DNA from: Deltaproteobacteria bacterium
GTDB taxonomy: Bacteria > UBA10199 > JADGCS01
Assembly: GCA_015228875.1 (NCBI GenBank)
Contig: JADGCS010000018.1
Location: forward strand, 1 to 50,177
Length of the DNA: 50,177 nt
Reading direction: 5' to 3'
The notes beneath the pieces are model-generated. The model was not told where the DNA came from and did not search any database. It saw only the letters and a list, made by a program, of their open reading frames with translations. Positions 42,126 to 50,001 of the stretch are shown piece by piece. Both the position numbers and the translations under genes were made by a program. Every line of letters starts with the position of its first letter. Positions within the stretch are counted from its first letter, which is position 1.

Positions 42126-43436
42126 ATGGCTCAAAAGACAAGTAATTTAAAAAGGGGATATCCAAATATTATCAGTGTCTCTTATGGTGATCACCTCTGC
42201 TTTGGAGAAGAGGACGGCCGCCTACACACAAGTGACGCCCTTTGGCGTCGAATGAAAATCTGGCGTGATGAACTGCGGTGTGGAAAAATACATTGGCGTC
42301 TCCACAGGGCGGCAAAACAAGGTCGTTTCTTTTTTGGAAAGAACTGCAGACAAACTATGCAAAACAAAGCCACGGTGTGTTGGGACTTTCTTTCCGAAGC
42401 GGTCCAGATGGCCCACAAACTGGGAATGAAGATTGAATTATACGATTCTATATTTGATGAAGGCTGGCCGCTTCCACCCGCAAAAAAAAGAGCGGTAAGT
42501 TATCATAACGTGATGCACCAACAACACCACTCATGGCAAAGTGATTTCACGGCCAAAAATCCACATTTTTTAATTTGCGACAAATCGCAAAGACGTTGGC
42601 AATGGGGGGTCCCCTGTCTGGCGTATCGGCAGGTACGCAGACATTACATCAAGCATTTTTCAGGTTTGTTAAAAAAACATGGGTTTGACGGCGTCTTTGT
42701 GTGTCTGCGGTCACAGTCCAAACCGCCCGATTTCGCAGACTTGTTTGGTTTTAATCCGCCTCTCGTCAATGCCTACAAAAAACAAGTTGCTAACTTGACT
42801 TTGATGCCCCGAAGGAAATCCCCTTGGGGGACGCGGTTGAATTCCTCCATTTCGCGAGGAATGCACCCGCGCTCTGTCGACTTTGAATTTCCTATAAATA
42901 AATATGGCTCAAATATTTTGCGGGAAGCCTTTGATAAAAACAAGTGGCACCAATTGCTGGGTGAACAGCTTACCCTTTTCATAAGAGAACTCAGCGATTG
43001 CATAAGAAAAGAAAATAAAACACTTGGTATTGGTTGCCCCCTTGGTTCGCGCATTGGCCCACCTTTGGGTAATATGACATTGGACTGGCAACAATGGACC
43101 AAACAAAATCTGGTGGATGATTTAATTGTTAATCAGAATTCAAGGCAGTGTCCTTCCATGTGGCATGTGCTTTGGCCAATGATTAAAGATGTGGGTTATG
43201 TGGAAAATTATCGCCGTCATAAAACATGGGCCACAATAACAAAGATACTGGCACAACAGTATGTCCCCCTGATTAAACACACCACATCAAAGCTTTATGT
43301 GGCAACACAATGGAGTCTTAAAAGCTTTGACAATCTCCAAAAACTTAAAGTGCCAAACAATGTAGCGGGTCTCGTTTTCAGTTCGTTCAGGTTTGACAAC
43401 CCCAAGGCCCTCAAGAGGGGAAACTGGCGTGTTTAA
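42126..43436 (+). CDS. Glycoside-hydrolase-like TIM-barrel protein carrying an R1 repeat
   Basis: 436 aa without a signal peptide. RGYPNIISVSYGDHLCFGEE, WDFLSEAVQMAHKLGMKIELYDSIFDEG and LKKHGFDGVFVCLRSQS suggest strands and catalytic loops of a (beta/alpha)8 barrel like the uncharacterised glycosyl-hydrolase-like (GHL10/DUF4838-type) proteins. WQQWTKQNLVDDLIVNQNS fits a later barrel strand. Codons about 220-255 are an in-frame R1 repeat (copy d) with an extra 27-bp segment. Without it the frame joins NAYK to INKYG. Family membership is tentative. It follows the broken methyltransferase and overlaps the AdoHcy-hydrolase-like gene by eight bases, so the three may be one unit. Confidence 0.6.
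   Translation: MAQKTSNLKRGYPNIISVSYGDHLCFGEEDGRLHTSDALWRRMKIWRDELRCGKIHWRLHRAAKQGRFFFGKNCRQTMQNKATVCWDFLSEAVQMAHKLGMKIELYDSIFDEGWPLPPAKKRAVSYHNVMHQQHHSWQSDFTAKNPHFLICDKSQRRWQWGVPCLAYRQVRRHYIKHFSGLLKKHGFDGVFVCLRSQSKPPDFADLFGFNPPLVNAYKKQVANLTLMPRRKSPWGTRLNSSISRGMHPRSVDFEFPINKYGSNILREAFDKNKWHQLLGEQLTLFIRELSDCIRKENKTLGIGCPLGSRIGPPLGNMTLDWQQWTKQNLVDDLIVNQNSRQCPSMWHVLWPMIKDVGYVENYRRHKTWATITKILAQQYVPLIKHTTSKLYVATQWSLKSFDNLQKLKVPNNVAGLVFSSFRFDNPKALKRGNWRV
42783..42892 (+). repeat. R1 element, copy d, in frame in the hydrolase-like gene
   Basis: 110 bp from CAAGTTGCTAACTTG to GACTTTGAATTTCCT. Compared with copy c it has an extra 27-bp segment (TGCCCCGAAGG ... TTGGGGGA) that is itself palindromic (CCCC/GGGG) and keeps the frame. 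Phase CAA-GTT-GCT-AAC-TTG, the same as copy c. Confidence 0.88.
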
Positions 43437-44730
43437 TAAAAAAACTTTTAATGTGGATGCGTTGTGTATGCAAACTACAATCGGTAACAGCCAAACGTTA
43501 CTTGGTTTGGCAGATTTTTCAACACAGGCGACGAAGGCAGGTTTTGTCGGAGCGGGCGTGCCTTCTGCCTTGGCGAAACCATGGGCTGACGGTGATGGCG
43601 TCTACAGACCATCGGATGATGGCGTGCCATGTGACAGTCCTGTAATTTCCCGGCTATGTGCATCAGTAATGGTACAGCGAGAGATGGTCACAATGCCGAT
43701 CATGCGTGGTATAGCCGATGCGTGTAGAAGGTACCGGCCTTTCGTCGGACAGCGGGTTGCTTTATCGCACGTCATGGTTCCAAACACGCTGCCCCTCATT
43801 TTGTCACTCTTACAGGGTGGCGCCCGTCTTGTTGTCTCAAATTGTTTTCCACCTGCGCTGAGTAAAGAAGTTCTGGCATTGTTAAGAACAGCGGGTGTGT
43901 CTGTAGAACTGAGTTATCCATTGGTGGCACAGGCGGCCGACTTTGTTCTTGATTGCGGTGGTTCACTTGCTGGCCAGCATAAAGCCAAGGGGGTTGTTGA
44001 GGTGACTCGTACGGGATATCACAAATACAAGTCTTATGCTGATGAAACAGTTATTGTTAATATTGATGACTCGTTGACCAAGTACATTGAAGATTTTTTT
44101 GGAACATCAACGGCGCTGATACGGGCCTTGAATTATTATCTAGGCAGCGCCAGAGAATATCTTGGTAGCAGAACAGTTGCTGTTGTCGGGTTTGGCAAGG
44201 TTGGTCGTGGCATAGCATCACAACTGAAACACAAGGCAAGACATGTGGTCGTTCTTGATGTGAGCGAAGAGGCAGTAAAAATAGCAAGGAGGCTCGGCTT
44301 TGAGGCTGTATTGATTTCAAAAGATGTTTTTTCAAACACAACGGGCTTGAAATCTGCGGACATTGTTATTTCATGCACGGGCCACAAAGGGGCAATAGGC
44401 GCGTCATTTGACAAGAAGGGAATTGAAAATAAGCTGTTAATTAACATGGGTGCCGAAGATGAGTTTGGCGATCAATATTCTTCATCCGAGATATTTCATT
44501 CTAAGGAAACGGCAATCAACTTTAACCTTAATCCTCCAACGGAAAACATGTACATTGATGCTATTTTGGCGGCCCAAATTGAAGGCCTTTATTATCTAAT
44601 AAACCACAAACTGGCACCCGGCTTACATCTGCTGCCACGAAGTTCTGATCGTGCAATCGTCGACAGATTTTGCGGCATCCATCAGGTATCGTTTTCAACT
44701 TTACGCGATTATTTTGAGGGTATTGGATGA
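43429..44730 (+). CDS. S-adenosylhomocysteine hydrolase-like NAD-binding protein
   Basis: 433 aa from a GTG at 43429 that overlaps the previous stop and follows GAGGGG at suitable distance; the frame opens earlier at a TTG. The NAD-binding motif VAVVGFGKVGRGIASQLK (residues about 250-267) and DIVISCTGHKGAIG fit the AdoHcy hydrolase NAD domain. NTLPLILSLLQGGARLVVSNCFPPALS resembles the substrate domain. The conserved catalytic segments of true AdoHcy hydrolase are only partly visible, so it may act on another nucleoside or be a relative. It lies with a SAM methyltransferase, which would yield AdoHcy, a sensible but unproven link. Confidence 0.75.
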   Translation: MFNKKTFNVDALCMQTTIGNSQTLLGLADFSTQATKAGFVGAGVPSALAKPWADGDGVYRPSDDGVPCDSPVISRLCASVMVQREMVTMPIMRGIADACRRYRPFVGQRVALSHVMVPNTLPLILSLLQGGARLVVSNCFPPALSKEVLALLRTAGVSVELSYPLVAQAADFVLDCGGSLAGQHKAKGVVEVTRTGYHKYKSYADETVIVNIDDSLTKYIEDFFGTSTALIRALNYYLGSAREYLGSRTVAVVGFGKVGRGIASQLKHKARHVVVLDVSEEAVKIARRLGFEAVLISKDVFSNTTGLKSADIVISCTGHKGAIGASFDKKGIENKLLINMGAEDEFGDQYSSSEIFHSKETAINFNLNPPTENMYIDAILAAQIEGLYYLINHKLAPGLHLLPRSSDRAIVDRFCGIHQVSFSTLRDYFEGIG

Positions 44731-44779
44731 ACAGAGCACAGGAGACAGCACAGAAAAAGCAGGTAGCCCTGTGATCATT

Positions 44780-44817
44780 GGCCATTCCAATATTTTAGAC
44801 AGTCAGGTGTTTAAAAA
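44780..44817 (+). repeat. 38-bp direct repeat, left copy
   Basis: Starts GGCCATTCCAATATTTTAGA and continues to TTTAAAAA. It is repeated with one base change at 46275-46312. The two copies enclose the IS21 remnant. Confidence 0.85.
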
Positions 44818-44820
44818 AAG

Positions 44821-44907
44821 CAAGGTGTCAAAGCAAGGTGTCAAAGCAAGGTGTCAAAGCAAGGTGTCAAAGCAAGGTGTCAAAGCAAGGTGTCAAAGCA
44901 AGGTGTC
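44821..44907 (+). repeat. Tandem repeat of 13 bp, about 6.7 units
   Basis: Unit CAAGGTGTCAAAG, perfectly repeated. The last partial unit overlaps the left arm of the long palindrome that starts at 44902. The period is not a multiple of three, and the reading frame through it is not considered a gene. Confidence 0.92.
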
Positions 44908-44965
44908 AGGACTGGACATAGGACAATAACGCTCATTTTATTGTCCTATGTCCAGTCCTGACACC
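44902..44965. repeat. Perfect 28-bp inverted repeat
   Basis: Arms 44902-44929 and 44938-44965 (starting GGTGTCAGGACTGGACATAG) around an eight-base loop. It truncates the 3' end of the transposase gene; the right arm forms its last codons. Confidence 0.93.
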
Positions 44966-45802
44966 TTCCCCTTTGGCGAGAATCCAGCGCAAAACAACAC
45001 AGACGCCTATTTCGGCTAGGGCCTTGTCCTTGGACCTTCTGATTCTGGCGGGCATGACGGCCGTGTTGTAATGGGTTGCCATGTCTTCGTAAGATCGATT
45101 GATAAGGGGTTCATAGAGATTTGGTTTTTGAACGCCGCTCTTTAAATTATCAGGGATCAGTAATTTTGTGACTCCCCCAAAAAACTCAAAGGCCCGTGTG
45201 TGTGATGCAATCCAGTCTGACGATGTCTGAGTCCATGTGGCTTCGGCATAGGTGTAACTGCTGGCACCCATGACAGCGACAAAGACCTGCGCTTCGCGGG
45301 TTTCACCTGTTTTTGAATTGATGAGAATCGGAATTGTCTGACCAGAATAATCGACAAAAAGTTTGTCACCCGCCAAATGAGTTTGCCTCATGGACAAACC
45401 CAGTTTTTTTTCCCACTCCTGATACAAACAACAAAAACGGTTGTAGGAATACCCTGCCTGCTCAGAATTTAAGGCCTGACGATATTCCTCCCAGAGCAGA
45501 TAACGGGTGACGCCCTTTCTCTTGAGTTCTCGATACGTTTCTGCCCAATCCGGCACAACATACTCTTGTGTCAGCGGTCCGGCTGTTTTTTTGGGATACA
45601 ATAAGCCGCTAAGGATCAAGTCATCAATCTCTGGTGACAGGGGCCACTTCAGGCCTGCTGATTCAAAACGAAACAGGTAATTCTGGACAGTAGCCCTTGA
45701 TATTTTATGACAACGGGCAATCTGACGATTACTCAACTTTGACTCAAAATGGAGTCGAAAAATCTCTTTGGTTTTGTTCATGGGTAGTATTTCTTGGCTC
45801 AT
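44933..45802 (-). mobile_element. IS21-family transposase IstA, C-terminally truncated
   Basis: 289 aa compared with about 400-500 for complete IstA. The N-terminal HTH (SKLSNRQIARCHKISRATVQNYL) and the rve integrase core are present, with the three acidic residues visible: Asp in LFVDYSGQTIP, Asp in LLIPDNLKSGV and Glu in KALAEIGVCVVLRWILA. After RWILA the protein changes to the 28-bp palindrome and ends, so the domain after the catalytic core is lost. No istB is present. It reads leftwards; terminal-repeat-like sequences lie just upstream (45896-46004). Probably inactive. Confidence 0.85.
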
Positions 45803-45895
45803 AAAAAGTTCTCCTTTATGTTAAACAGGAAAACTTCCTATCATGCCAAACTACCCACATTGCTTAAGTTGCTGGAATTAAAACTATAAAATAAA

Positions 45896-46004
45896 ATTCC
45901 CGGCCATGTTGGCCACCCATTCCTGCATGATGGCCACCAATTCCCGGACACACCCTCAAGGTGGCCATCATGCTCGGGAATCAGTGGCCATCATGGGCGG
46001 GAAT
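45896..46004. repeat. IS21-type multiple terminal repeats
   Basis: Four related units: ATTCCCGGCCATGTTGGCCAC, CATTCCTGCATGATGGCCAC, GTGGCCATCATGCTCGGGAAT and GTGGCCATCATGGGCGGGAAT (the last two inverted). Such repeated end sites bind IS21-family transposases. They lie about 95 bases upstream of the transposase gene. Confidence 0.65.
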
Positions 46005-46274
46005 ACTCAGCTAACCCTTGGCAGAAATGTTATCCAAATACACTGCCAGGCTGGCGGTTTGGACAAAGGGAGCAGTCCACCGGCCGTGGGCGGGGCTTTG
46101 GGGGGTTGGTTTTTGGGTCTGAGAAATCGCGTGGTCTCACCAATTGTGGTGTTTTTGTATCAAAGAACTTGAGATACGGTTGCTCCCAAAATTTTTCAAA
46201 AAAATTCAAAAAATAACGCAACAATAGCCCCAATATTTCGATAATAATCCATAAAGGGGTAACCCGTGGTCCTA
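46005..46274. other. Gene-free stretch beside the IS21 remnant
   Basis: No credible gene. It has a run-rich segment (46185-46215) but no clear ribosome site or promoter. It is bounded by the IS terminal repeats on the left and a 38-bp direct repeat on the right. Confidence 0.5.
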
Positions 46275-46312
46275 GGCCATTCCAATATTTTAGACAGTCG
46301 GGTGTTTAAAAA
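46275..46312 (+). repeat. 38-bp direct repeat, right copy
   Basis: Same as 44780-44817 except for one base (AGTCGGGTG in place of AGTCAGGTG). From here to 46533 the sequence is AT-rich and gene-free, and probably contains the promoter of the carboxypeptidase operon. Confidence 0.85.
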
Positions 46313-46533
46313 TTTGGAATGTTGTACAGGTTGAGCGTGCGTGATTTTTGCTGGTTTTTTTATAATTGTCTATGATTATTGAGAAAATATTTATTGATAT
46401 TGTGGCATGTGTGTTGCAATGGTGCATGCGTATGTAGTTGGTGTTAATTTGAGACGTTGGTTCTTATGACAGACTGCTCACAAACTCTCCACCGAAATGA
46501 ATTAACGTATTAAAAATGGCGGGGTAAATAGTA

Positions 46534-48030
46534 GTGGTTTTAGAATTTGAAAAATTTAAGTCCTATTACAAAGACATATTCCACCTAAAATCGATTGTAT
46601 CATTGTTATATTGGGATCAACGAGTTTATTTACCAACCCGCTCTTTTGGACTTAGAAGCAATCAAATAAAAACCATAAAAACTATACTGCACTACAAGCT
46701 GACCGATCGTGACTACGGACTAATTCTATCAAGGCTATTTGACAAAATAAACCAAGAACAATGTGACACCACTGACAAATCAATGATCCTAAACGCCAAA
46801 CGAGAATACGATAGATCCGTGCGTCTACCCATTGGATTTGTGCAACAAACAAGTGAACATTTTACTTCCTCGTACGCTGCATGGATTAATGCACGACAGC
46901 AGAACGACTTCAAAATAGTACTACCTTATCTAGAAAAGACTATAAGATTGAGCCAGCAACATGCAGAATACTTTCCAGAATTTAATCATCCCGTGGATTC
47001 TCTTATCGACGAGTGGGATTACGGTTTCACCAATGAAAATTTAAAACCAATTTTTAGTGATTTAAAAGAAAACCTTGTCCCTTTGGCAAGAAAAATTATA
47101 GAAATAAAAAGCAGAAAAGCAAATATAACACTGCCAAAATCTCGTATTCCCAGAAACAAACAAATTGATTTTACAACTCAATTAGCAAAAGATATGGGGT
47201 TCGATTTTGAGCGCGGCAGGATAGATACTACCACCCATCCATTCTGTACTGAAGCATCTGGCCTTGATACACGTATTGCAACTAATGTTGATGAAAACAA
47301 TTTGTTTCGTTGTTTATTTGCCGGCATGCACGAAATTGGGCACGGCCTATATGAACAAGGAATAAATCTCAACTTGGAGAAAACACCATTACACAACTCA
47401 CACTCGTTAGGGCTACACGAAAGCCAGTCGAGGCTTTGGGAGAACATTATTGGTCGTGGCCTTCCTTTTTGGGAGTTCTATTTTCCAATACTACAAAATT
47501 TTTTCTCACCCGTGTTCGATAAGTTTTCATTGGAAGACATTTATGATTCTGTTAATTTTGTTACCAATACGCCAATTAGAGTTACTGCTGATGAGGTTAC
47601 ATATAACCTGCATATAATTATTAGGAGAGAATTGGAGTGTTTGCTGTTGGAGGGGCATATCAATCCTAAAAATTTACCAGAGGCATGGAATGCTCTTTAC
47701 AAGAAGTATCTGAACATCGAAATCAAAAACGACTTACAAGGTGTCTTGCAAGATGTCCATTGGTATAGCAATTTTATGGGTGGATTGTTTCAATCATACA
47801 CTTTGGGCAATTTATTGTCTGTGCAAATTTATAATGCCATGTACAAATCCTTTGCAGACTTATCAAACACAATAAGGAAGGGTAATTTGAAAGATATCAC
47901 ACATTGGTTAACAAAAAATATTCATTCACACGGGGGCATATACAGCGTAGATGAGATATTACAAGAAGTGACTGGGGATAAATTGAAGACACAACCTTTA
48001 ATAGATTATTTAAACGCAAAATATTTATAA
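46534..48030 (+). CDS. M32-family metallocarboxypeptidase (Taq type), diverged
   Basis: 498 aa from a GTG start. The zinc motif HEIGHGLYEQG is at residues 266-276, with the downstream HESQSRLWEN (295-304) and DTTTHPF (231-237) that are typical of M32 enzymes. The N-terminal LLYWDQRVYLP matches the family's YWDQ motif. It removes single residues from peptide C termini. The codon use and composition are AT-rich, unlike the first 20 kb. It is followed after 28 bases by a small peptide gene, a radical SAM gene, a GNAT gene and a lipoprotein-like gene, all in the same direction, so a role in peptide maturation or degradation is plausible; that is inference. Confidence 0.9.
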   Translation: MVLEFEKFKSYYKDIFHLKSIVSLLYWDQRVYLPTRSFGLRSNQIKTIKTILHYKLTDRDYGLILSRLFDKINQEQCDTTDKSMILNAKREYDRSVRLPIGFVQQTSEHFTSSYAAWINARQQNDFKIVLPYLEKTIRLSQQHAEYFPEFNHPVDSLIDEWDYGFTNENLKPIFSDLKENLVPLARKIIEIKSRKANITLPKSRIPRNKQIDFTTQLAKDMGFDFERGRIDTTTHPFCTEASGLDTRIATNVDENNLFRCLFAGMHEIGHGLYEQGINLNLEKTPLHNSHSLGLHESQSRLWENIIGRGLPFWEFYFPILQNFFSPVFDKFSLEDIYDSVNFVTNTPIRVTADEVTYNLHIIIRRELECLLLEGHINPKNLPEAWNALYKKYLNIEIKNDLQGVLQDVHWYSNFMGGLFQSYTLGNLLSVQIYNAMYKSFADLSNTIRKGNLKDITHWLTKNIHSHGGIYSVDEILQEVTGDKLKTQPLIDYLNAKYL

Positions 48031-48058
48031 ACAATAACTTTTCAAAAAAGGAGAATGC

Positions 48059-48250
48059 ATGTCTTTACAAATGAAAAAACTGGTAGCGTTACTTGTGAAA
48101 AACAATATTTACAGCATTGATGTAGCAAATGCATATGTATGCAAACTTACAACCGAGATGGTTGCGGACCTTCTAAAAACATTAGATGGTTTTACGCCCG
48201 GCGAGGTTGTGGGCTGTATGGCCCCAACTCAGATCTTACAATATGATTGA
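48059..48250 (+). CDS. Small 63-aa peptide, possible RiPP precursor
   Basis: Starts with a clear AGGAG ribosome site (AAAGGAGAATGC then ATG). The protein begins MSLQMKKLVALLVKNNIYS and ends GCMAPTQILQYD. The first part looks like an amphipathic helix, followed by TTEMVADLLKTLDGFTPGEV. There are two cysteines (in AYVCKLT and VVGCMAP). No family is recognised. It is upstream of a radical SAM enzyme, with a stem-loop in between, the usual layout of a ribosomally made, modified peptide. It could instead be an accessory recognition protein. Confidence 0.65.
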   Translation: MSLQMKKLVALLVKNNIYSIDVANAYVCKLTTEMVADLLKTLDGFTPGEVVGCMAPTQILQYD

Positions 48251-48365
48251 GTTGGTTTTATGGGTTTTTAAATCATTCAACCGCTCTTATAAACAACATA
48301 CTCGTTTTTGCGTTGTGATAGCATTTTTTCAACCGCGCGAAATGGTGTGTCTGTGTTGCATGTTG

Positions 48366-48412
48366 GGTTGTTTACTGGGGGCCTTTCCATAATGAACGGC
48401 CCGTAAACAACC
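48366..48412 (+). promoter_or_regulatory. Stem-loop between peptide gene and radical SAM gene
   Basis: GGTTGTTTACTGGGGGCC (48366-48383) pairs with GGCCCGTAAACAACC (48398-48412), with a small bulge. There is no T-run after it. It could reduce read-through, so that the peptide is made in excess over the enzyme. Confidence 0.5.
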
Positions 48413-48426
48413 TAGACACCATTTGT

Positions 48427-49275
48427 ATGAGCCTAGATCAACAAGTTCACATCATCCCTGGATACAAATGTAATATGTTTTGTCGTCATTGTGGTGTTGG
48501 TGCCTCACCTGACAACAAGAAAAGAGTCAGTGATAAAGAAACAAATCAGATCATAGCTGATATCAATATTCATAATCCAAAAAGAATACATTTTACAGGT
48601 GGAGAACCTACCCTGTATTTAGATGTGGTTAATTACATCTTAAAAAACACTAAAAGAATAAAAGGTGTTTATGTTAGTATTACAACAAACGGGCTGTTTA
48701 TAAGAGACCGCACAATGAGTGATCTATTAGGCAAATTTTACAAGCTAAATCATGTTCAGCTCTCCTATGACTCTCACCACAAGCCCAAATTAAGCCATCA
48801 AGAAATTAGAAAGATTGCCCATTATTGCGTTAGAAATTCCATAAGCTTTAATATCAGCGTGGCAATTTCAGAACCGCAAGAAATAAAACTAGCCAAAGAA
48901 ATTTCAAACAAAACAGGATGTGATGTTCTATGCGAAAAGGTGGTTGATTGTGGCAGGGCCCATGACAACAAACTCAGTTTTGAGTACCCTTTGTTTGATT
49001 CTGATGTGCTCAATCAGAAATGTCCCAACTTGCATCAGATTTGCTATCATCCGGGCAAAGGATACAGTATTTGTTGCAGTAATTTAGCCTTTAACAAAGA
49101 CTTGCCTTACCTTTTTCACAAGGAAATACAAGATCATTTGAACAGTGAATTTTACAATAGAATAAAACAAAGAACGTTTGGCGAATTATTAAATGAAAGC
49201 AATATCAAAATCACACAACTGGGTCCAGCAGACTCACAGCCTTGCAACTTGTGTGAACGTATATTTTCTTCTTAG
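48427..49275 (+). CDS. Radical SAM enzyme of a probable peptide-modifying type
   Basis: 282 aa. The cluster motif is YKCNMFCRHCGVG (Cys15, Cys19, Cys22), the SAM motif FTGGEPTL (residues 57-64). C-terminal cysteines (QKCPNLHQIC, YSICCSNL, and PCNLCERIF at the very end) suggest a SPASM/twitch-like auxiliary cluster. Many such enzymes modify ribosomal peptides. It lies 176 bases after the 63-aa peptide gene and 18 bases before the GNAT gene, and is AT-rich like them. The target residue and chemistry are unknown. Confidence 0.82.
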   Translation: MSLDQQVHIIPGYKCNMFCRHCGVGASPDNKKRVSDKETNQIIADINIHNPKRIHFTGGEPTLYLDVVNYILKNTKRIKGVYVSITTNGLFIRDRTMSDLLGKFYKLNHVQLSYDSHHKPKLSHQEIRKIAHYCVRNSISFNISVAISEPQEIKLAKEISNKTGCDVLCEKVVDCGRAHDNKLSFEYPLFDSDVLNQKCPNLHQICYHPGKGYSICCSNLAFNKDLPYLFHKEIQDHLNSEFYNRIKQRTFGELLNESNIKITQLGPADSQPCNLCERIFSS

Positions 49276-49293
49276 AAAGGTTGGATATTCATC

Positions 49294-50001
49294 ATGTCCG
49301 CAACATCATGTCAAATAACACCTCTTGGCCAAAGTTATTCTTTCAACCCCATTCGCACCTTTGGTGCGCTAAAACAATCTATGATTGATGAGTTCTTCCG
49401 CCATCAGACAGCACGGGCAGAATATGTCTTAAAACCAGATGTGTATGAATCCACGGACATACAACACCTTAGAGATTCCATTGACCATGATCGTTATTTT
49501 ACGCAACTAGGTTTCATTGCACACCGATCCGACATTAATCCAATCAGAACAGAAACAACAGGGGTTGTTGCACAAATACCGAACCAAACTGGTGGCACAG
49601 TTGAACTTTTCACAAATGCCGTAAAACGTAACTTTGTTATCCCTTGGCAAAAGTATTTAGGGGTGGGTCTATCAGAAGTCTTTATTGACTGCGTTGGTTC
49701 TACACTGGTTTTAGAACATTCTCTATGTTTTATGTATGACGGAAAACTCGTGGGACTCGCATACAGGTTTCCTAGTCATGACTGCATGGGAAGGGAGTTG
49801 CAGCAAGTTGGCTGGGTGTGGATTGATAAGACATTAAAACTGTCTTCAAGGAGAGAAATTCGCTCAATGATCTCTCAATGGTTGAGAGACAGTGATGCCA
49901 CACTTTTTCAGGCAGGCATACATGTTTTCAACACACCGTCCTTGCGATTTTTTGAAGCACTTGGATTTACATTACAATTTGCACATATTCTCAAAAAATG
50001 A
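49294..50001 (+). CDS. GNAT-like acetyltransferase
   Basis: 235 aa. The C-terminal half has a GNAT-like pattern: LVLEHSLCFMYDGKLVGLAYRF, GWVWIDKTLKLSSRREIRSMI and the final strand/helix IHVFNTPSLRFFEALGFTL, which is characteristic of the superfamily. The N-terminal half is of unknown fold. It starts 18 bases after the radical SAM gene, and its stop overlaps the next gene by four bases (ATGA). It may acetylate or otherwise acylate a peptide or amino acid; substrate unknown. Confidence 0.7.
   Translation: MSATSCQITPLGQSYSFNPIRTFGALKQSMIDEFFRHQTARAEYVLKPDVYESTDIQHLRDSIDHDRYFTQLGFIAHRSDINPIRTETTGVVAQIPNQTGGTVELFTNAVKRNFVIPWQKYLGVGLSEVFIDCVGSTLVLEHSLCFMYDGKLVGLAYRFPSHDCMGRELQQVGWVWIDKTLKLSSRREIRSMISQWLRDSDATLFQAGIHVFNTPSLRFFEALGFTLQFAHILKK

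Noticed and set aside
44651..44929. 92-aa frame over the 13-bp tandem repeat
   Set aside because: It begins inside the AdoHcy-hydrolase-like gene in another phase, and its end is only translated tandem repeat.
46030..46233. 67-aa minus-strand frame near the IS21 remnant
   Set aside because: No ribosome site, no domain, rich in proline and arginine from repeat-like sequence.
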